Below are positions 51,945-60,933 of a DNA stretch of 64,000 nucleotides, piece after piece. The notes beneath the pieces were generated by a model. The model was not told the DNA's origin and did not search any database. It saw only the letters and a list, made by a program, of their open reading frames with translations. The stretch spans positions 1,097,501 to 1,161,500 of the forward strand of contig NZ_CP162129.1 in assembly GCF_040834005.1 (NCBI RefSeq). The letters are read 5' to 3'. The DNA is from Paenibacillus sp. PL2-23 (GTDB taxonomy: Bacteria; Bacillota; Bacilli; Paenibacillales; Paenibacillaceae). Every line of letters begins with the position of its first letter. Position 1 is the stretch's first letter. The translations under genes and the position numbers were made by a program.

Positions 51945-52820
51945 ATGGTTCAAGACAAAACATTTGGCAGCAGGCTATTTGACATCGTTAACTATGTGCT
52001 GCTCGCGATTATAGGCATCGTTACGTTTCTTCCGTTCGTACACGTCGTCGCGGGGTCCTTCACGACCTCGGCCGAGATGGCTGCGAAGAAATTTATATTG
52101 ATTCCGACGGTGTACAGCCTGGACGCGTATCAATACATTTTCTCTACCGGTACCATCTTCCGCGCCATGTTTGTATCGATCTACGTTACGGTGCTTGGCA
52201 CAGCCTTCAGTATGCTGATTACAGCTTTGTTCGGTTACGCGCTTGCTCGCAGGGATCTGGACGGAAGGCGCATCCTGATGTTCCTTGTTGTGTTCACGAT
52301 GCTGTTCAACGGCGGATTAATCCCGACCTTCCTCGTCGTTCGTGAGCTGGGACTGATTGATTCCTACGGCGCGCTGGTGCTTCCAATCGCTATTAATGCG
52401 TTTAACCTGATTATTCTAAAAAACTTTTTCCAGAACATTCCGGATGGGCTTGAGGAATCGGCCAAAATCGACGGCTGCAATGACTTCGGCATTCTGTTCC
52501 GCATTGTGCTGCCATTGTCGCTGCCGGCGCTTGCAACGATTTCACTGTTCTACGCAGTTACGTACTGGAACACGTATTTGAACGCTATTATGTACTTGAA
52601 TGACAGTATGAAGTGGCCTATTCAGGTGCTCCTGCGCCAAATCGTAATTCTGGCCAGCGGTCTGGATTCCGACGCGTCTCTGGACAGCGAGGTGCCGCCG
52701 CCGGACCAAGCGGTGAAGATGGCAGTTATTGTCGTGGCTACCTTGCCGATTCTGGCTGTATATCCGTTCCTGCAGAAGCACTTTGCGAAGGGCGCATTGC
52801 TGGGCTCAATTAAAGGTTAG
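51945..52820 (+). CDS. ABC sugar transporter permease (LplC/YtcP-like)
   Basis: A 291-residue membrane protein with six membrane segments; the EAA loop reads EESAKIDGCNDFGILFRIVL, and the start has SRLFDIVNYVLLAIIGIVTF. It ends with the family tail LQKHFAKGALLGSIKG. It is 24 bases downstream of the first permease gene with GGAAGGAGG before its ATG. Partner of the permease at 50967 and of the solute-binding lipoproteins. Confidence 0.93.
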   Translation: MVQDKTFGSRLFDIVNYVLLAIIGIVTFLPFVHVVAGSFTTSAEMAAKKFILIPTVYSLDAYQYIFSTGTIFRAMFVSIYVTVLGTAFSMLITALFGYALARRDLDGRRILMFLVVFTMLFNGGLIPTFLVVRELGLIDSYGALVLPIAINAFNLIILKNFFQNIPDGLEESAKIDGCNDFGILFRIVLPLSLPALATISLFYAVTYWNTYLNAIMYLNDSMKWPIQVLLRQIVILASGLDSDASLDSEVPPPDQAVKMAVIVVATLPILAVYPFLQKHFAKGALLGSIKG

Positions 52821-52826
52821 GACGAC

Positions 52827-53009
52827 ATGGATGAGGAGGATAAGGAGTTGAGCAGAGAGAGAAGCCCGCTGGAACGGGCACAAGAAGCCCATTGCTCCAT
52901 ATGGTCAGCCTGGGAGGCTCCCTGTAAAAAGGACTATAATCCGTACCAGATGCGGCTGGGCGGTTCGGATATGGATGGCATTGTGAAGCAGGTGGCTTCC
53001 AATAGCTAA
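52827..53009 (+). CDS. Short open frame of 60 codons before the GH28 gene
   Basis: ATG 52827 opens MDEEDKELSRERSPLERAQE and then DYNPYQMRLGGSDMDG, ending at TAA 53009. The ribosome site is weak (AGGTTAGGACG). No family recognised. It lies between the permease and a GH28 gene that has no good start, overlapping that gene's likely beginning in another frame by 7 bases. It may be a small real gene, a leader, or the displaced 5' end of the GH28 gene after a frameshift. Confidence 0.35.
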   Translation: MDEEDKELSRERSPLERAQEAHCSIWSAWEAPCKKDYNPYQMRLGGSDMDGIVKQVASNS

Positions 53010-54450
53010 ATACGATATAACAGCATTCGGAGCGATTGGCGACGGAAGCGCAGATAATACAGCGGCCTTTGCCGCTGCGATCGCCGCTTGCTCGGAGGCC
53101 GGGGGAGGCACGGTCTATGTGCCGGCCGGCCTGTATATGACAGGCAGAATTCGGCTTGCGAGCTTCCTGACGCTGGAACTGGAGACAGGCGCAACGATCC
53201 GCTTCAAGGATGACTTTGAGGCGTACCCGGCGGAGCAGACGCGCTGGTCCGGGTACGAATGTTATGGTTATTCGCCTCTGCTGTTCGGGTCCGGCATCGA
53301 GCATGTCGCGATTCGGGGAGGCGGTGTAATTGACGGACAAGGCTCGGCCTGGTGGAACGCCTATCGCAAGCTAAGGTATGAGGGAATTGTGCCGGAATCG
53401 GTGCGTCGGCTGGAGCTAGAGGAGCTGAACCGGAATATCCGGGAGTCCATCAACAGCAATATTGTGGAGTGGGACACGCAGTTTCTGCGTCCGCCGCTGC
53501 TTCAGCTGATCGATTGCCGGGAAGTTGTAATAGAAGGAGTAACGCTGCTGAACTCGCCGTTCTGGAATACCCATCTTGTTTATTGCGACGGGGTTCGCGT
53601 GACCGGCGTAACGTTCCGCAATCCTGCGGACGCGCCGAACAGCGACGGCCTGGATGTGGATTCTTGCTCACATGTGGTTATATCGGATTGCCGCTTCGAC
53701 GTTGGCGATGACTGTCTATGTCTGAAATCAGGCATTGATGAAGACGGACGCCGCGTTGGCCGTCCAACGGAATATGTGACGGTAACGAATTGCATCATGC
53801 AGCGGGGGCATGGCGGCATCGTGATGGGCAGCGAGACGGCAGGCGGCATCCGCCACGTTGTTGTAACAGGGTGTCTCTTCATCGGCACGGACCGCGGCAT
53901 CCGGATCAAAACAAATCGCGCACGGGGCGGCGGAGTGGAGGATGTGGACATCCGAGGCATTCAGATGCGCGATGTATTATGTCCGATTGTCATGAACACG
54001 TTCTATCGGCATGGCATCGATGAAAGCAACCCGTTGCTGACGAGCCCGGATGCTGTTCCTGTGACGGAGGGGACGCCGGTCGTCCGCCGTATTTCTATCA
54101 GTGATGTAACCGCGCGGGGCGTGCAGGCAGCCGCAGCCTTCCTCTATGGCTTGCCGGAGATGCCCATTGAGGATGTCGTGCTGAGCCATATAACGATCGA
54201 GATGTCGCAGGACCCGAACGAGCAGGGCGGCGAGCCTGACATGGTGAAGGAAAAGCTGGTCATGGCGGGAGAAGGCATGTTCGCCAAGCATGTACGCGGT
54301 CTCGAGCTTCATCAAGTACGCGTCGAGACGCGTCAAGGCCCGGCCCTCCGGCTGGAGCGTGCGGAGGAGGTCACCCTGGATGGCGTCACGATGCGTCGCA
54401 GGCATGAGGGGACGAAGGTCGTCGTGTGGGACCACGTTAACGATCATTGA
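53003..54450 (+). CDS. GH28 polygalacturonase-like glycoside hydrolase, start codon unclear
   Basis: A ~480-residue right-handed beta-helix enzyme. The first conserved residues, AKYDITAFGAIGDGSADNTA, are encoded from 53006 and belong to the GH28 fold. The helix then shows NSDGLDVDSCSHVVISDCRF (catalytic Asp region), GDDCLCLKSG and GHGGIVMGSETAGG (catalytic pair and His), and TDRGIRIKTNRARGGG. All active-site acids seem present. It has no signal peptide, so it acts inside the cell on imported oligogalacturonides or related oligomers. No ATG, GTG or TTG lies in frame before GTG 53119, which would remove 38 conserved residues; AGGTGG is 7 bases before an ATA at 53003. Confidence 0.82.
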
Positions 54451-54575
54451 AGTAATATCGGGGGAGCTGCGATATTTTATCGCGGCTCCTTTGGGTTTGA
54501 AGGAAAAATGAGGAAGACTGTCGAATAATCGGTAATGCCCATCATATCCATTTTATTCGACAAGGGGAAAGAGAC

Positions 54576-55751
54576 ATGAAGAACAAATTAATCGCCTTCA
54601 TGGCAGCATTTGCGCTGCTTATGGCATGGGGCAGCCCCGCATATGCGGGGGAGTTCAAGACTTACGGTGAGGCGCTTCAAGAGCTTGGCCTCATCCAAGG
54701 CACGGATCAAGGGCTTAAGGAAGACGGGCAGCTGACCCGCGAGCAAATGGTTACGATACTGGCGCGACTCAACGAACGCGAAGGTCAAGCGGCGTTCACG
54801 CCGCCTTCCGTGCCGACGTTCTCCGACGTGCCGAAGACGCATTGGGCTTACGCGGATATCGAAAAGGCATTCCATTATGGCATTACAACAGGCATCGGTG
54901 GCGGCAAGTTCGGCATCGGCAATAAAGTGACGTATCAGCAGGCTGTTACTTTCCTTGCGCGCGTGGCAGGGTTTGAAATAGAATACGCCAACGCGATCCA
55001 GCAAGGCGCAGAGATCGGCATTGGCTTGTTCGCCGATAAGGAAGCAACGGCGAATCTGTACCGCGGCGATGTATTCGAGCTGATGTTCTGGACGCTCGTT
55101 CTTCCTGCCGACGAAGGGGGCGAAGAGCTGCTTATTCACTTCATCCCAACGGTTGATTCCAAGGTTAGGGATGCATTCTTGGAAAGCAGCATTGACTTAT
55201 ACTACAATCCAGTGGGAGCGTCCTTCCAATATTACGTGCAAGAGGATCTATACCAAGGGGATGACGAGTTCCTGTCGGAGGCATCCTCGAAGATGCATCA
55301 GTACATGACGGAAGTGGCGGACGTTATGTCCGCGTATGTAGGAATCGGAGAGGAAGTTGATTACGCCAGCTTCTTCAAAGCCGCTTCTGCGGGTGGAGAC
55401 ATCATCAACATGCCTTACGATTGGGCGCGCTACACCAACGAGTCCGAATATGGGGAATATGGCATTTGGGGAACAACCTACACCAAGCTTAACGCTGAAG
55501 GCGAGCTCTACGGAGCAGTGGAGGCTACTGAAGGCGGAGCTGATGAATCAGCCTCTCAACCGACCGTACGGTACTATGGTTCAGTTCAGGTAGACGGACG
55601 TTCTGTGGACGCTTATAACGTTCAACTGGAATATGAGCGCTACGACGGCCAGGTCGGCTATGTCCAGCTGTTCGTGCTGGTGGACGGCAAAGGCGTATAT
55701 AAAGCAGCCGTAATCGGGTCCTTCGGTGATGGCGTTTATACGCGAAAATAA
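54576..55751 (+). CDS. SLH-domain secreted protein
   Basis: A 391-residue protein with signal peptide MKNKLIAFMAAFALLMAWGS (cleavage near AYA-GE), N-terminal SLH-like repeats (FKTYGEALQELGLIQGTDQG, FSDVPKTHWAYADIEKAFHY, and a third reading ANLYRGDVFELMFW). The C-terminal ~200 residues are an acidic domain with many aromatics that I do not recognise. AAGGGGAAAGAG is before the ATG. It binds the wall through SLH; the outer domain's job is unknown. Confidence 0.85.
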   Translation: MKNKLIAFMAAFALLMAWGSPAYAGEFKTYGEALQELGLIQGTDQGLKEDGQLTREQMVTILARLNEREGQAAFTPPSVPTFSDVPKTHWAYADIEKAFHYGITTGIGGGKFGIGNKVTYQQAVTFLARVAGFEIEYANAIQQGAEIGIGLFADKEATANLYRGDVFELMFWTLVLPADEGGEELLIHFIPTVDSKVRDAFLESSIDLYYNPVGASFQYYVQEDLYQGDDEFLSEASSKMHQYMTEVADVMSAYVGIGEEVDYASFFKAASAGGDIINMPYDWARYTNESEYGEYGIWGTTYTKLNAEGELYGAVEATEGGADESASQPTVRYYGSVQVDGRSVDAYNVQLEYERYDGQVGYVQLFVLVDGKGVYKAAVIGSFGDGVYTRK

Positions 55752-55759
55752 ATAAAGAA

Positions 55760-55800
55760 AGAGACGAAGCCGCGGGCTTGATGGGCCTGCACGCTGCTTC
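55760..55800 (+). terminator. Terminator after the SLH gene (first hairpin)
   Basis: GAGACGAAGC and GCTTCGTCTC arms; a second, stronger hairpin follows at once. Confidence 0.75.
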
Positions 55801-55803
55801 GTC

Positions 55804-55845
55804 TCAAGAAAGCCGTTCGGGCCTTGGCCCGGACGGCTTTCTTAA
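55804..55845 (+). terminator. Terminator, second hairpin
   Basis: AAGAAAGCCGTTCGGGCC and GGCCCGGACGGCTTTCTT arms, an 18-bp stem with a two-base loop and one or two mismatches. It shows a strong double termination. Confidence 0.75.
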
Positions 55846-55854
55846 GTTCTAAGG

Positions 55855-55943
55855 ATATATAAGTTTTACACTTTATCTGAGCTTAGAATTCTCGGAATGA
55901 AACGCGCTGCGCCGCCAAGGACGGAGTCAGCCGTTTCACCTTG
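55855..55943. repeat. Dispersed intergenic repeat, copy 2
   Basis: Matches 28942-29032 in the order TATAAGTTTT, GAAACG, GCCGCCAAGGACG, GTCAGCCGTTT. It is followed by 210 bases in which I see no gene or clear signal. Confidence 0.65.
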
Positions 55944-56228
55944 TAGTTATAGAATAACATTCTCACGTGGTTCGAACGCCACAACGCTAACGGACAAAAA
56001 ATGCGCTTAGAGCTCGAATGTAGCGCTTTCCAGCCTGTAACGGGCAAACTTGACGCTTAGCCCTCCTAAACGCACCAACTTTATCTCAATTATCGTTCTA
56101 ACATTCGAAAATGACCGTTACAACTTTGGATGGCCGAGTTGACTAGTCTAAAGGATTTTTTTGACCGTTAGAAGCCCGGTCGAGATGATGACTATGGCGA
56201 AAGTTTTTATCAATGACGCCGTCGGCCG
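55944..56228. other. Gene-free spacer before array B
   Basis: No credible gene. It contains several runs with GTAGCGC/GCGCT-like short palindromes and, at 56215-56231, a short piece of the dispersed repeat. Open frames here are shadows of the array. Confidence 0.5.
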
Positions 56229-56254
56229 TTTTTCTTGTGAGGGTTGTGGGCAGC

Positions 56255-56646
56255 TGGTTGGCGCAACAGCGACACGAGGTGTCGTTATGGAGGCGTCCGA
56301 GGTCACTTGGGGCGCGATAGCGACATGAGGTGTGGCTATAGCGGCGAAAGAGCAGCTAGTTGGCGTAACAGCGACACGAGGTGTCGTTATGGAGGCGTCC
56401 GAGGTCACTTGGGGCGCGATAGCGACATGAGGTGTGGCTATAGCGGCGAAAGAGCAGCTGGTTGGCGTAACAGCGACACGAGGTGTCGCTATGGAGGCGT
56501 CCGAGGTCACTTGGGGCGCAATAGCGACATGAGGTGTGGCTATAGCGGCGAAAGAGCAGCTGGTTGGCGTAACAGCGACACGAGGTGTGACTATAGCGGC
56601 GAAAGAGCAGCTAGTTGGCGCAGCAGCGACACGAGGTGTGGTTATA
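56255..56646. repeat. 51-bp tandem repeat array B (102-bp paired units)
   Basis: Core copies start at 56269, 56320, 56371, 56422, 56473, 56524, 56575 and 56626, each 51 bases apart. Copies alternate between GCGACACGAGGTGTCGT plus spacer 1 (GGAGGCGTCCGAGGTCACTT) and GCGACATGAGGTGTGGC plus spacer 2 (GCGGCGAAAGAGCAGCTAG). The core GCGACACGAGGTGTCGC also makes array A. On the minus strand the array is one open frame with 17-residue repeats (ATPHVAIAPQVTSDASI and ATPRVAVTPTSCSFAAI); both strands are open because the period is a multiple of three. Coding is not shown. Confidence 0.88.
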
Positions 56647-56948
56647 TCTTTTTTTGTCACATCCGAGGAGTAGAAAAAGACAGTGTAACTGGCGGCGGGC
56701 ATCGACACGGCTTTGCATTTCGTTGAGAGGTATCATGAAGTGGATTGGGTGATTGAAAATTCATCGAGGCTGGTGCTTGACTGGCAGAGGAGCCAGTGGA
56801 GAGCAAGCACCTCGACAGATACGTCACAAATACGCGCGCCGACAGGCGCATTTGAACGAAAAATCGTTCAAAGTGGCGCAGTAGCGCGCCCCCAAATGCC
56901 GCGGTTACACGACATCTCTTCCACATTGCACTGTGGCTGTCTTCTTAA

Positions 56949-57662
56949 CTACATGGTGACGATTACATTGCCCCTCTTGCGTCCTGTATCGACATAACGG
57001 TGCGCTTCTGCTATACAATCCAGCGGATAACGCTTATCGATGACGGGCCGCAGCTTGCCAGACTGGAACAGCTCTTGCAGATAGACCAGATTTTGTTTGT
57101 TCTGCATCAGTCCGGCTGCGACGAACATTGCTTTGTGCCGACGGGAATTGGCCGTGAGCAGCATGTGCGCGGCAATGGAGATAGAGGGGACTGTAGTGAG
57201 GTAGATGCCCGCTGATGAAAGTGCGGCCCTGCACTCCCAATAGGAACGCTTGCCGACGGCATCGAAGATGACATCGTAGGTTCGGCCTTCGCGAGCGAAA
57301 TCGGTCTGTGTGTAATCAATGACGAGATCGGCGCCTAGTGATTTCACCAAAGCCACATTCGCTCCGCTGCATACCCCGGTCACTTCCGCACCGTAATGCT
57401 TCCCCAGTTGAACGGCATAAGCGCCGACCGCCCCGGAGGCCCCGTTGATCAGTATACGCTGGCCAGCCCTTACCTTAGCCTTGTCGCGCAGGAACGTCAG
57501 AGCGGTAGGCGCCCCGTCGCTAATGGCAACGGCGTCCTCGAAGCTCATGCCATTCGCTTGCAGGATAAGGGGCGCCGTCTCCGGCAGGCACATATATTCC
57601 GCATGGGCGCCAAAGCTGGAGGGGCTGAGCCCCCATACATAAGTTAGGGCAGGACCTGTCAT
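56949..57662 (-). pseudogene. 5'-truncated zinc-type/quinone-oxidoreductase-like alcohol dehydrogenase
   Basis: About 237 codons that match the C-terminal two thirds of the MDR superfamily: GAHAEYMCLPETAPLILQAN, the Rossmann motif ILINGASGAVGAYAVQLGKH, VIDYTQTDFAREGRTYDVIF and the end YVDTGRKRGNVIVTM. Full-length relatives have 320-340 residues; the first ~95, which form the GroES-like substrate domain, are missing. The break lies at ~57640-57662, 13 bases from the end of the XRE gene. The first ATG 57662 has a weak ribosome site. Probably inactive. Confidence 0.78.
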
Positions 57663-57674
57663 CCGTTATGGCTC

Positions 57675-57893
57675 CTATTGCTCGTTCTCGATAAAAAATA
57701 TTTCCTCAACAGTCGCTCCGAACACCCGAGCGATGCGAAGCGCCAGCTCCAGCGAGGGGGAATAGTTGCCTTTCTCAATGGCGACAATCGTCTGCCGGGT
57801 GACACCCACTTGATCGGCGAGCTGCTGCTGAGTCATTTCGTTGTGGTGGAAGCGGAATTTGCGGACATGGTTGCCAATCAAGCTTTTTGCCAT
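57675..57893 (-). CDS. Small XRE-type helix-turn-helix regulator
   Basis: A 72-residue protein that is one helix-turn-helix domain: MTQQQLADQVGVTRQTIVAI and SPSLELALRIARVFGATVEE, with an acidic tail (IFFIENEQ). This is the YozG-like group that usually accompanies a small membrane protein gene. It starts one base after the upstream membrane gene ends on the same strand, so they are co-transcribed. It probably autoregulates the pair. Confidence 0.88.
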   Translation of the reverse strand: MAKSLIGNHVRKFRFHHNEMTQQQLADQVGVTRQTIVAIEKGNYSPSLELALRIARVFGATVEEIFFIENEQ

Positions 57894-57894
57894 A

Positions 57895-58341
57895 TTAAAC
57901 TCCTTTGCGATAGTAATAAAGCTGCGAAGCGTGGTCCGTCACTTCAGTCAGGAAGCCGGAGAAGATGAGAATAACGAACATTGTGCCTGGCGCCATTCCG
58001 GCAGCAATAGAGACCATAGCCAGAATGAAGCCGATAGCGAACGTATAATGGCTGTTTCTTGTCGCTTTGAGCTCAATCAACTGGTCAAGCTCATCCGCGA
58101 AGCTCGGCTCATCTTCGTTGGTCGCTATTTTGTGAACGATGGAGAAGCTGATGGAGATGATGATTCTAGCGGCGATTGAGACAGGAATGAGGAGCAGAAT
58201 GAATAAGGCCCAGAAGCGGTAGGGACTGTCGGGATCGGGAGTCCCGAAGGGCGAGTACTGGTACACATACAAGCTGTAAAGACTAATGATCACAAATGAG
58301 CTGATAAGCGAGACAATATTTTTTTTCTCCTGGATGGACAT
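57895..58341 (-). CDS. Membrane protein paired with the XRE regulator
   Basis: A 148-residue protein with four membrane segments (IVSLISSFVIISLYSLYVY, FWALFILLLIPVSIAARI, YTFAIGFILAMVSIAAGM, MFVILIFSGFLTEVTDHASQ) and a charged central loop. The start is ATG 58341, 8 bases from GGAGG; the frame opens at 58356. The family name is unclear to me (DUF2178-like in layout). Genes of this kind are often followed by a small XRE regulator as here. The upstream region (58380-58420) has repeated AATCA/TGATT-like stretches that may be operators. Confidence 0.78.
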   Translation of the reverse strand: MSIQEKKNIVSLISSFVIISLYSLYVYQYSPFGTPDPDSPYRFWALFILLLIPVSIAARIIISISFSIVHKIATNEDEPSFADELDQLIELKATRNSHYTFAIGFILAMVSIAAGMAPGTMFVILIFSGFLTEVTDHASQLYYYRKGV

Positions 58342-58598
58342 CACGGCCGCCTCCACAATTAGAATACTAAACTAATCATAATGTATGATAAACCAATCAG
58401 TATGTCAAGTTAACTTTACACTATTGTAAAATACCTCGTTCATCTCCATCCTAGTGAACACTATGAAGGAAGAAGGTTGTTATGGAAGCAGATTGCCCCT
58501 TATGGAAACGCCCAAAATATGAAACAATGATGATGATGCTCCTTGAATCGGTCGCATTCGAATATAATGGAGCAAAACCTGCGAGACAGATAGGATGA

Positions 58599-60377
58599 AT
58601 GACTATGTTCAGGCTGCTTGCCAGAAGCATCAGAGACTTCTATGGCTCATACCGTAAGCTGCTCTTTTTTGAATATATATACATGCTGCTGACCAGCTTC
58701 GTAATCGTTCCCGTTATTACGTTTATTTTTAACCGTATATTAATGGTTATTGGCTCCGGCTCGCTGCTTAACAACGAGGTCTACCGGCTTGGGTACAGCT
58801 ACGAGGGTGTAATCGGACTGACGATGATTGGGATGGTCTCATCATTTGCGCTGTTCATCGAGCTGTGTGTGTTAATTATTATGGTGCAGCAGCATTATTT
58901 CGGCAGGGATATCGCGATTATTGACGCCCTCCTGACAACGCTGAGACGGACGCCCCGCTTGCTGGGCTTCGGTGTGGTTCAGCTTGTGTTTTTTTTGCTG
59001 CTGCTGATTCCGTTTATTGATTCGCCGCTGTCGGCGTCATTCTACGCGCTGTTCAATGTCCCTATCTTTCTGCAGAGCCGGGTGCTGGACGCGTCGTTTG
59101 CCATGACCGCCTTGTACGCCCTGCTAGTCATTGCGCTGCTGTATACGGTGCTTCGTTGGATCTTTGTTCTTCACTTTATTGTACTGGAGGGCAAAAAAAT
59201 ATCCGAGGCCATTCGCAGCAGTCTTGCGCTCACACGCGGACGTCAGCTCCAGCTGTTCCTTTGGCTGTTTCTGCTGAACGCCGTCATTATTGGAACAGGC
59301 TTCGCCGCGATCTCTTCGCTGTCCTACCTGCCAGCTTGGCTGGACAACAACGTGCTCAAAGCGTTCTCCGATCATTATTCGCTGACGCTCACAACGATAT
59401 TGACCTACATGTTCGCCCTGCTGCTGATGCCGATTAATATCATCTTCCTTACGCGAGTGTACTACAATTTCTCCCGCAGGCAGGGCAAGCTGCCCATAGA
59501 CCGGACGGGAATCTACAGAAGCGCTCTCGGACGGCTGGAGGGACGCATATCGTCCTATTTGCTGGAGCGAAAGCGAACGCGGCTATTATACGTCTCCGTC
59601 GCGGCTCTCTACTTGAGCCTGGCGTTGTTCGTCGGCTTCAAATCGCATGACAGCCTCATCTACGCCAAGTGGAGCGTGCTGATCTCCGCCCATCGAGGCG
59701 ACATCACAACCGCGCCGGAAAACTCGCTTCCCTCTGTGCGGGACGCTATTGACAGAGGCATTCAATCGGTCGAGCTCGATGTGCAGCTGACCAAGGACGG
59801 CATCGCCGTCCTGAATCACGATTACGATCTGAAGCGCATGACAGGCTATGCTGTGCGCGTGCCGGAATTGACGTATGAGGAGTTAAGCCAGTATTCCATT
59901 GGACGGGACGAAGAGGGGAACCCGATCCCCATCCCGATGCTTAGCGAGGTGCTTGCGGAGGCTCAAGGGCGGATTAAGCTGCTGCTGGATCTGAAGCCTT
60001 ACGGTCCGGGAGAAGAGCTTGTGCAGGAGGTTGTATGGATCGTGCAGCAGTTCGAAATGGAGGAGGATGTGTATATTCAATCCTTCGACAAAGAGACGCT
60101 GCGCCATATTCGCGCGATTGCTCCTGATATTAAGATTGGTCAAATCTTATATTTTGCCCTGGGCGATCTAACGGCGCTGGACGTGGATTTCTATACGATT
60201 GAGAAGGTGATGCTCACGGAGCAGCTCGTCGAAAAGGCACATGCGAACGGCCGTGAGATATGGGTGTGGACGGTGAACAGCAGGAGCAACATGCTGGAGG
60301 TGCTAAAGTTCCAGGTGGACGGCATCATTACGGATGACCCAGCTCTCGCGCAGTCGCTTGTTGAGGTGGATCTGTAA
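58599..60377 (+). CDS. Membrane-anchored glycerophosphodiester phosphodiesterase
   Basis: A 592-residue protein. The N-terminal ~320 residues hold about eight membrane segments and resemble the GDPD membrane domain. The C-terminal part is the GDPD enzyme: ISAHRGDITTAPENSLPSVR (His, Arg, Glu), VELDVQLTKDGIAVLNHDYD (Glu, Asp, His), LLLDLKPYGPGEELVQEVVW and EIWVWTVNSRSNMLEVLKF. It cleaves glycerophosphodiesters to glycerol-3-phosphate and alcohol, and may act on lipoteichoic acid precursors or lipids. The start is ATG 58599 or ATG 58605. Confidence 0.9.
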   Translation: MTMFRLLARSIRDFYGSYRKLLFFEYIYMLLTSFVIVPVITFIFNRILMVIGSGSLLNNEVYRLGYSYEGVIGLTMIGMVSSFALFIELCVLIIMVQQHYFGRDIAIIDALLTTLRRTPRLLGFGVVQLVFFLLLLIPFIDSPLSASFYALFNVPIFLQSRVLDASFAMTALYALLVIALLYTVLRWIFVLHFIVLEGKKISEAIRSSLALTRGRQLQLFLWLFLLNAVIIGTGFAAISSLSYLPAWLDNNVLKAFSDHYSLTLTTILTYMFALLLMPINIIFLTRVYYNFSRRQGKLPIDRTGIYRSALGRLEGRISSYLLERKRTRLLYVSVAALYLSLALFVGFKSHDSLIYAKWSVLISAHRGDITTAPENSLPSVRDAIDRGIQSVELDVQLTKDGIAVLNHDYDLKRMTGYAVRVPELTYEELSQYSIGRDEEGNPIPIPMLSEVLAEAQGRIKLLLDLKPYGPGEELVQEVVWIVQQFEMEEDVYIQSFDKETLRHIRAIAPDIKIGQILYFALGDLTALDVDFYTIEKVMLTEQLVEKAHANGREIWVWTVNSRSNMLEVLKFQVDGIITDDPALAQSLVEVDL

Positions 60378-60450
60378 GCTTGCGCACCTTCAACAGCCAA
60401 GGAGAAGGAGCTCCCCCTGACTGGCGGAAGCTCCTGGGCTGCACCTCAGC

Positions 60451-60798
60451 TTACGTCCACCGAGCTGCCCACAGCTTCATCTCCTTCAGAATGCGATGCA
60501 GGTCCTTGCCCTTAGGCGTCAGCGTATATTCGACAGTGACGGGCACCGTGGGGAACGCCTCGCGTTCCAGCACGCCGCGCTCCTCCAGATGACGGAGCGT
60601 GCTCGTCAGTGCGCGAGGGCTGATGGCGGGTATGAGCTTCTGCAGCTCGCCGAATCTTCTCGTACCGGAGAACAGCTCTCTCAGCACGAGGAAGGCCCAC
60701 TTGCCACCCAGCACGTCCAGCGTTTTTTCGATGTTGCAGTCAATGACGACAGGCTCTTTGGGGATGTAATTGTTATTTGCGCTCATTGGGATGATCAC
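60451..60798 (-). CDS. HxlR-family transcriptional regulator
   Basis: A 115-residue winged-helix regulator with CNIEKTLDVLGGKWAFLVLR, FSGTRRFGELQKLIPAISPR and the wing ERGVLEREAFPTVPVTVEYT. The conserved cysteine near residue 20 can sense reactive electrophiles in some members. It is divergent from an aldo-keto reductase gene, a common target pair (inference). AGGTGATC lies before its ATG. Confidence 0.92.
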   Translation of the reverse strand: MIIPMSANNNYIPKEPVVIDCNIEKTLDVLGGKWAFLVLRELFSGTRRFGELQKLIPAISPRALTSTLRHLEERGVLEREAFPTVPVTVEYTLTPKGKDLHRILKEMKLWAARWT

Positions 60799-60933
60799 CT
60801 CGGATTCACATAGTTACCTTTAGTATAGTTGCTATCTCCATGATGATAAAGTGATAATGTTTTCACTACTTTCGCAATTCGAAAACGTTTACTAAAATAA
60901 AAGGGCAGGCTATTCGAGAGGAGAAGATGAGAG

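Noticed and set aside
56148..56708. A 186-codon minus-strand gene made of 17-residue repeats
   Set aside because: Open only because the 51-base repeat is a multiple of three; no ribosome site, and the plus strand is open too. Kept as a repeat array, with coding left as an open question.
60870..60905. A cre (CcpA) site before the aldo-keto reductase gene
   Set aside because: GAAAACGTTTACTAA fits only loosely; mentioned in the gene entry but not listed as a site.
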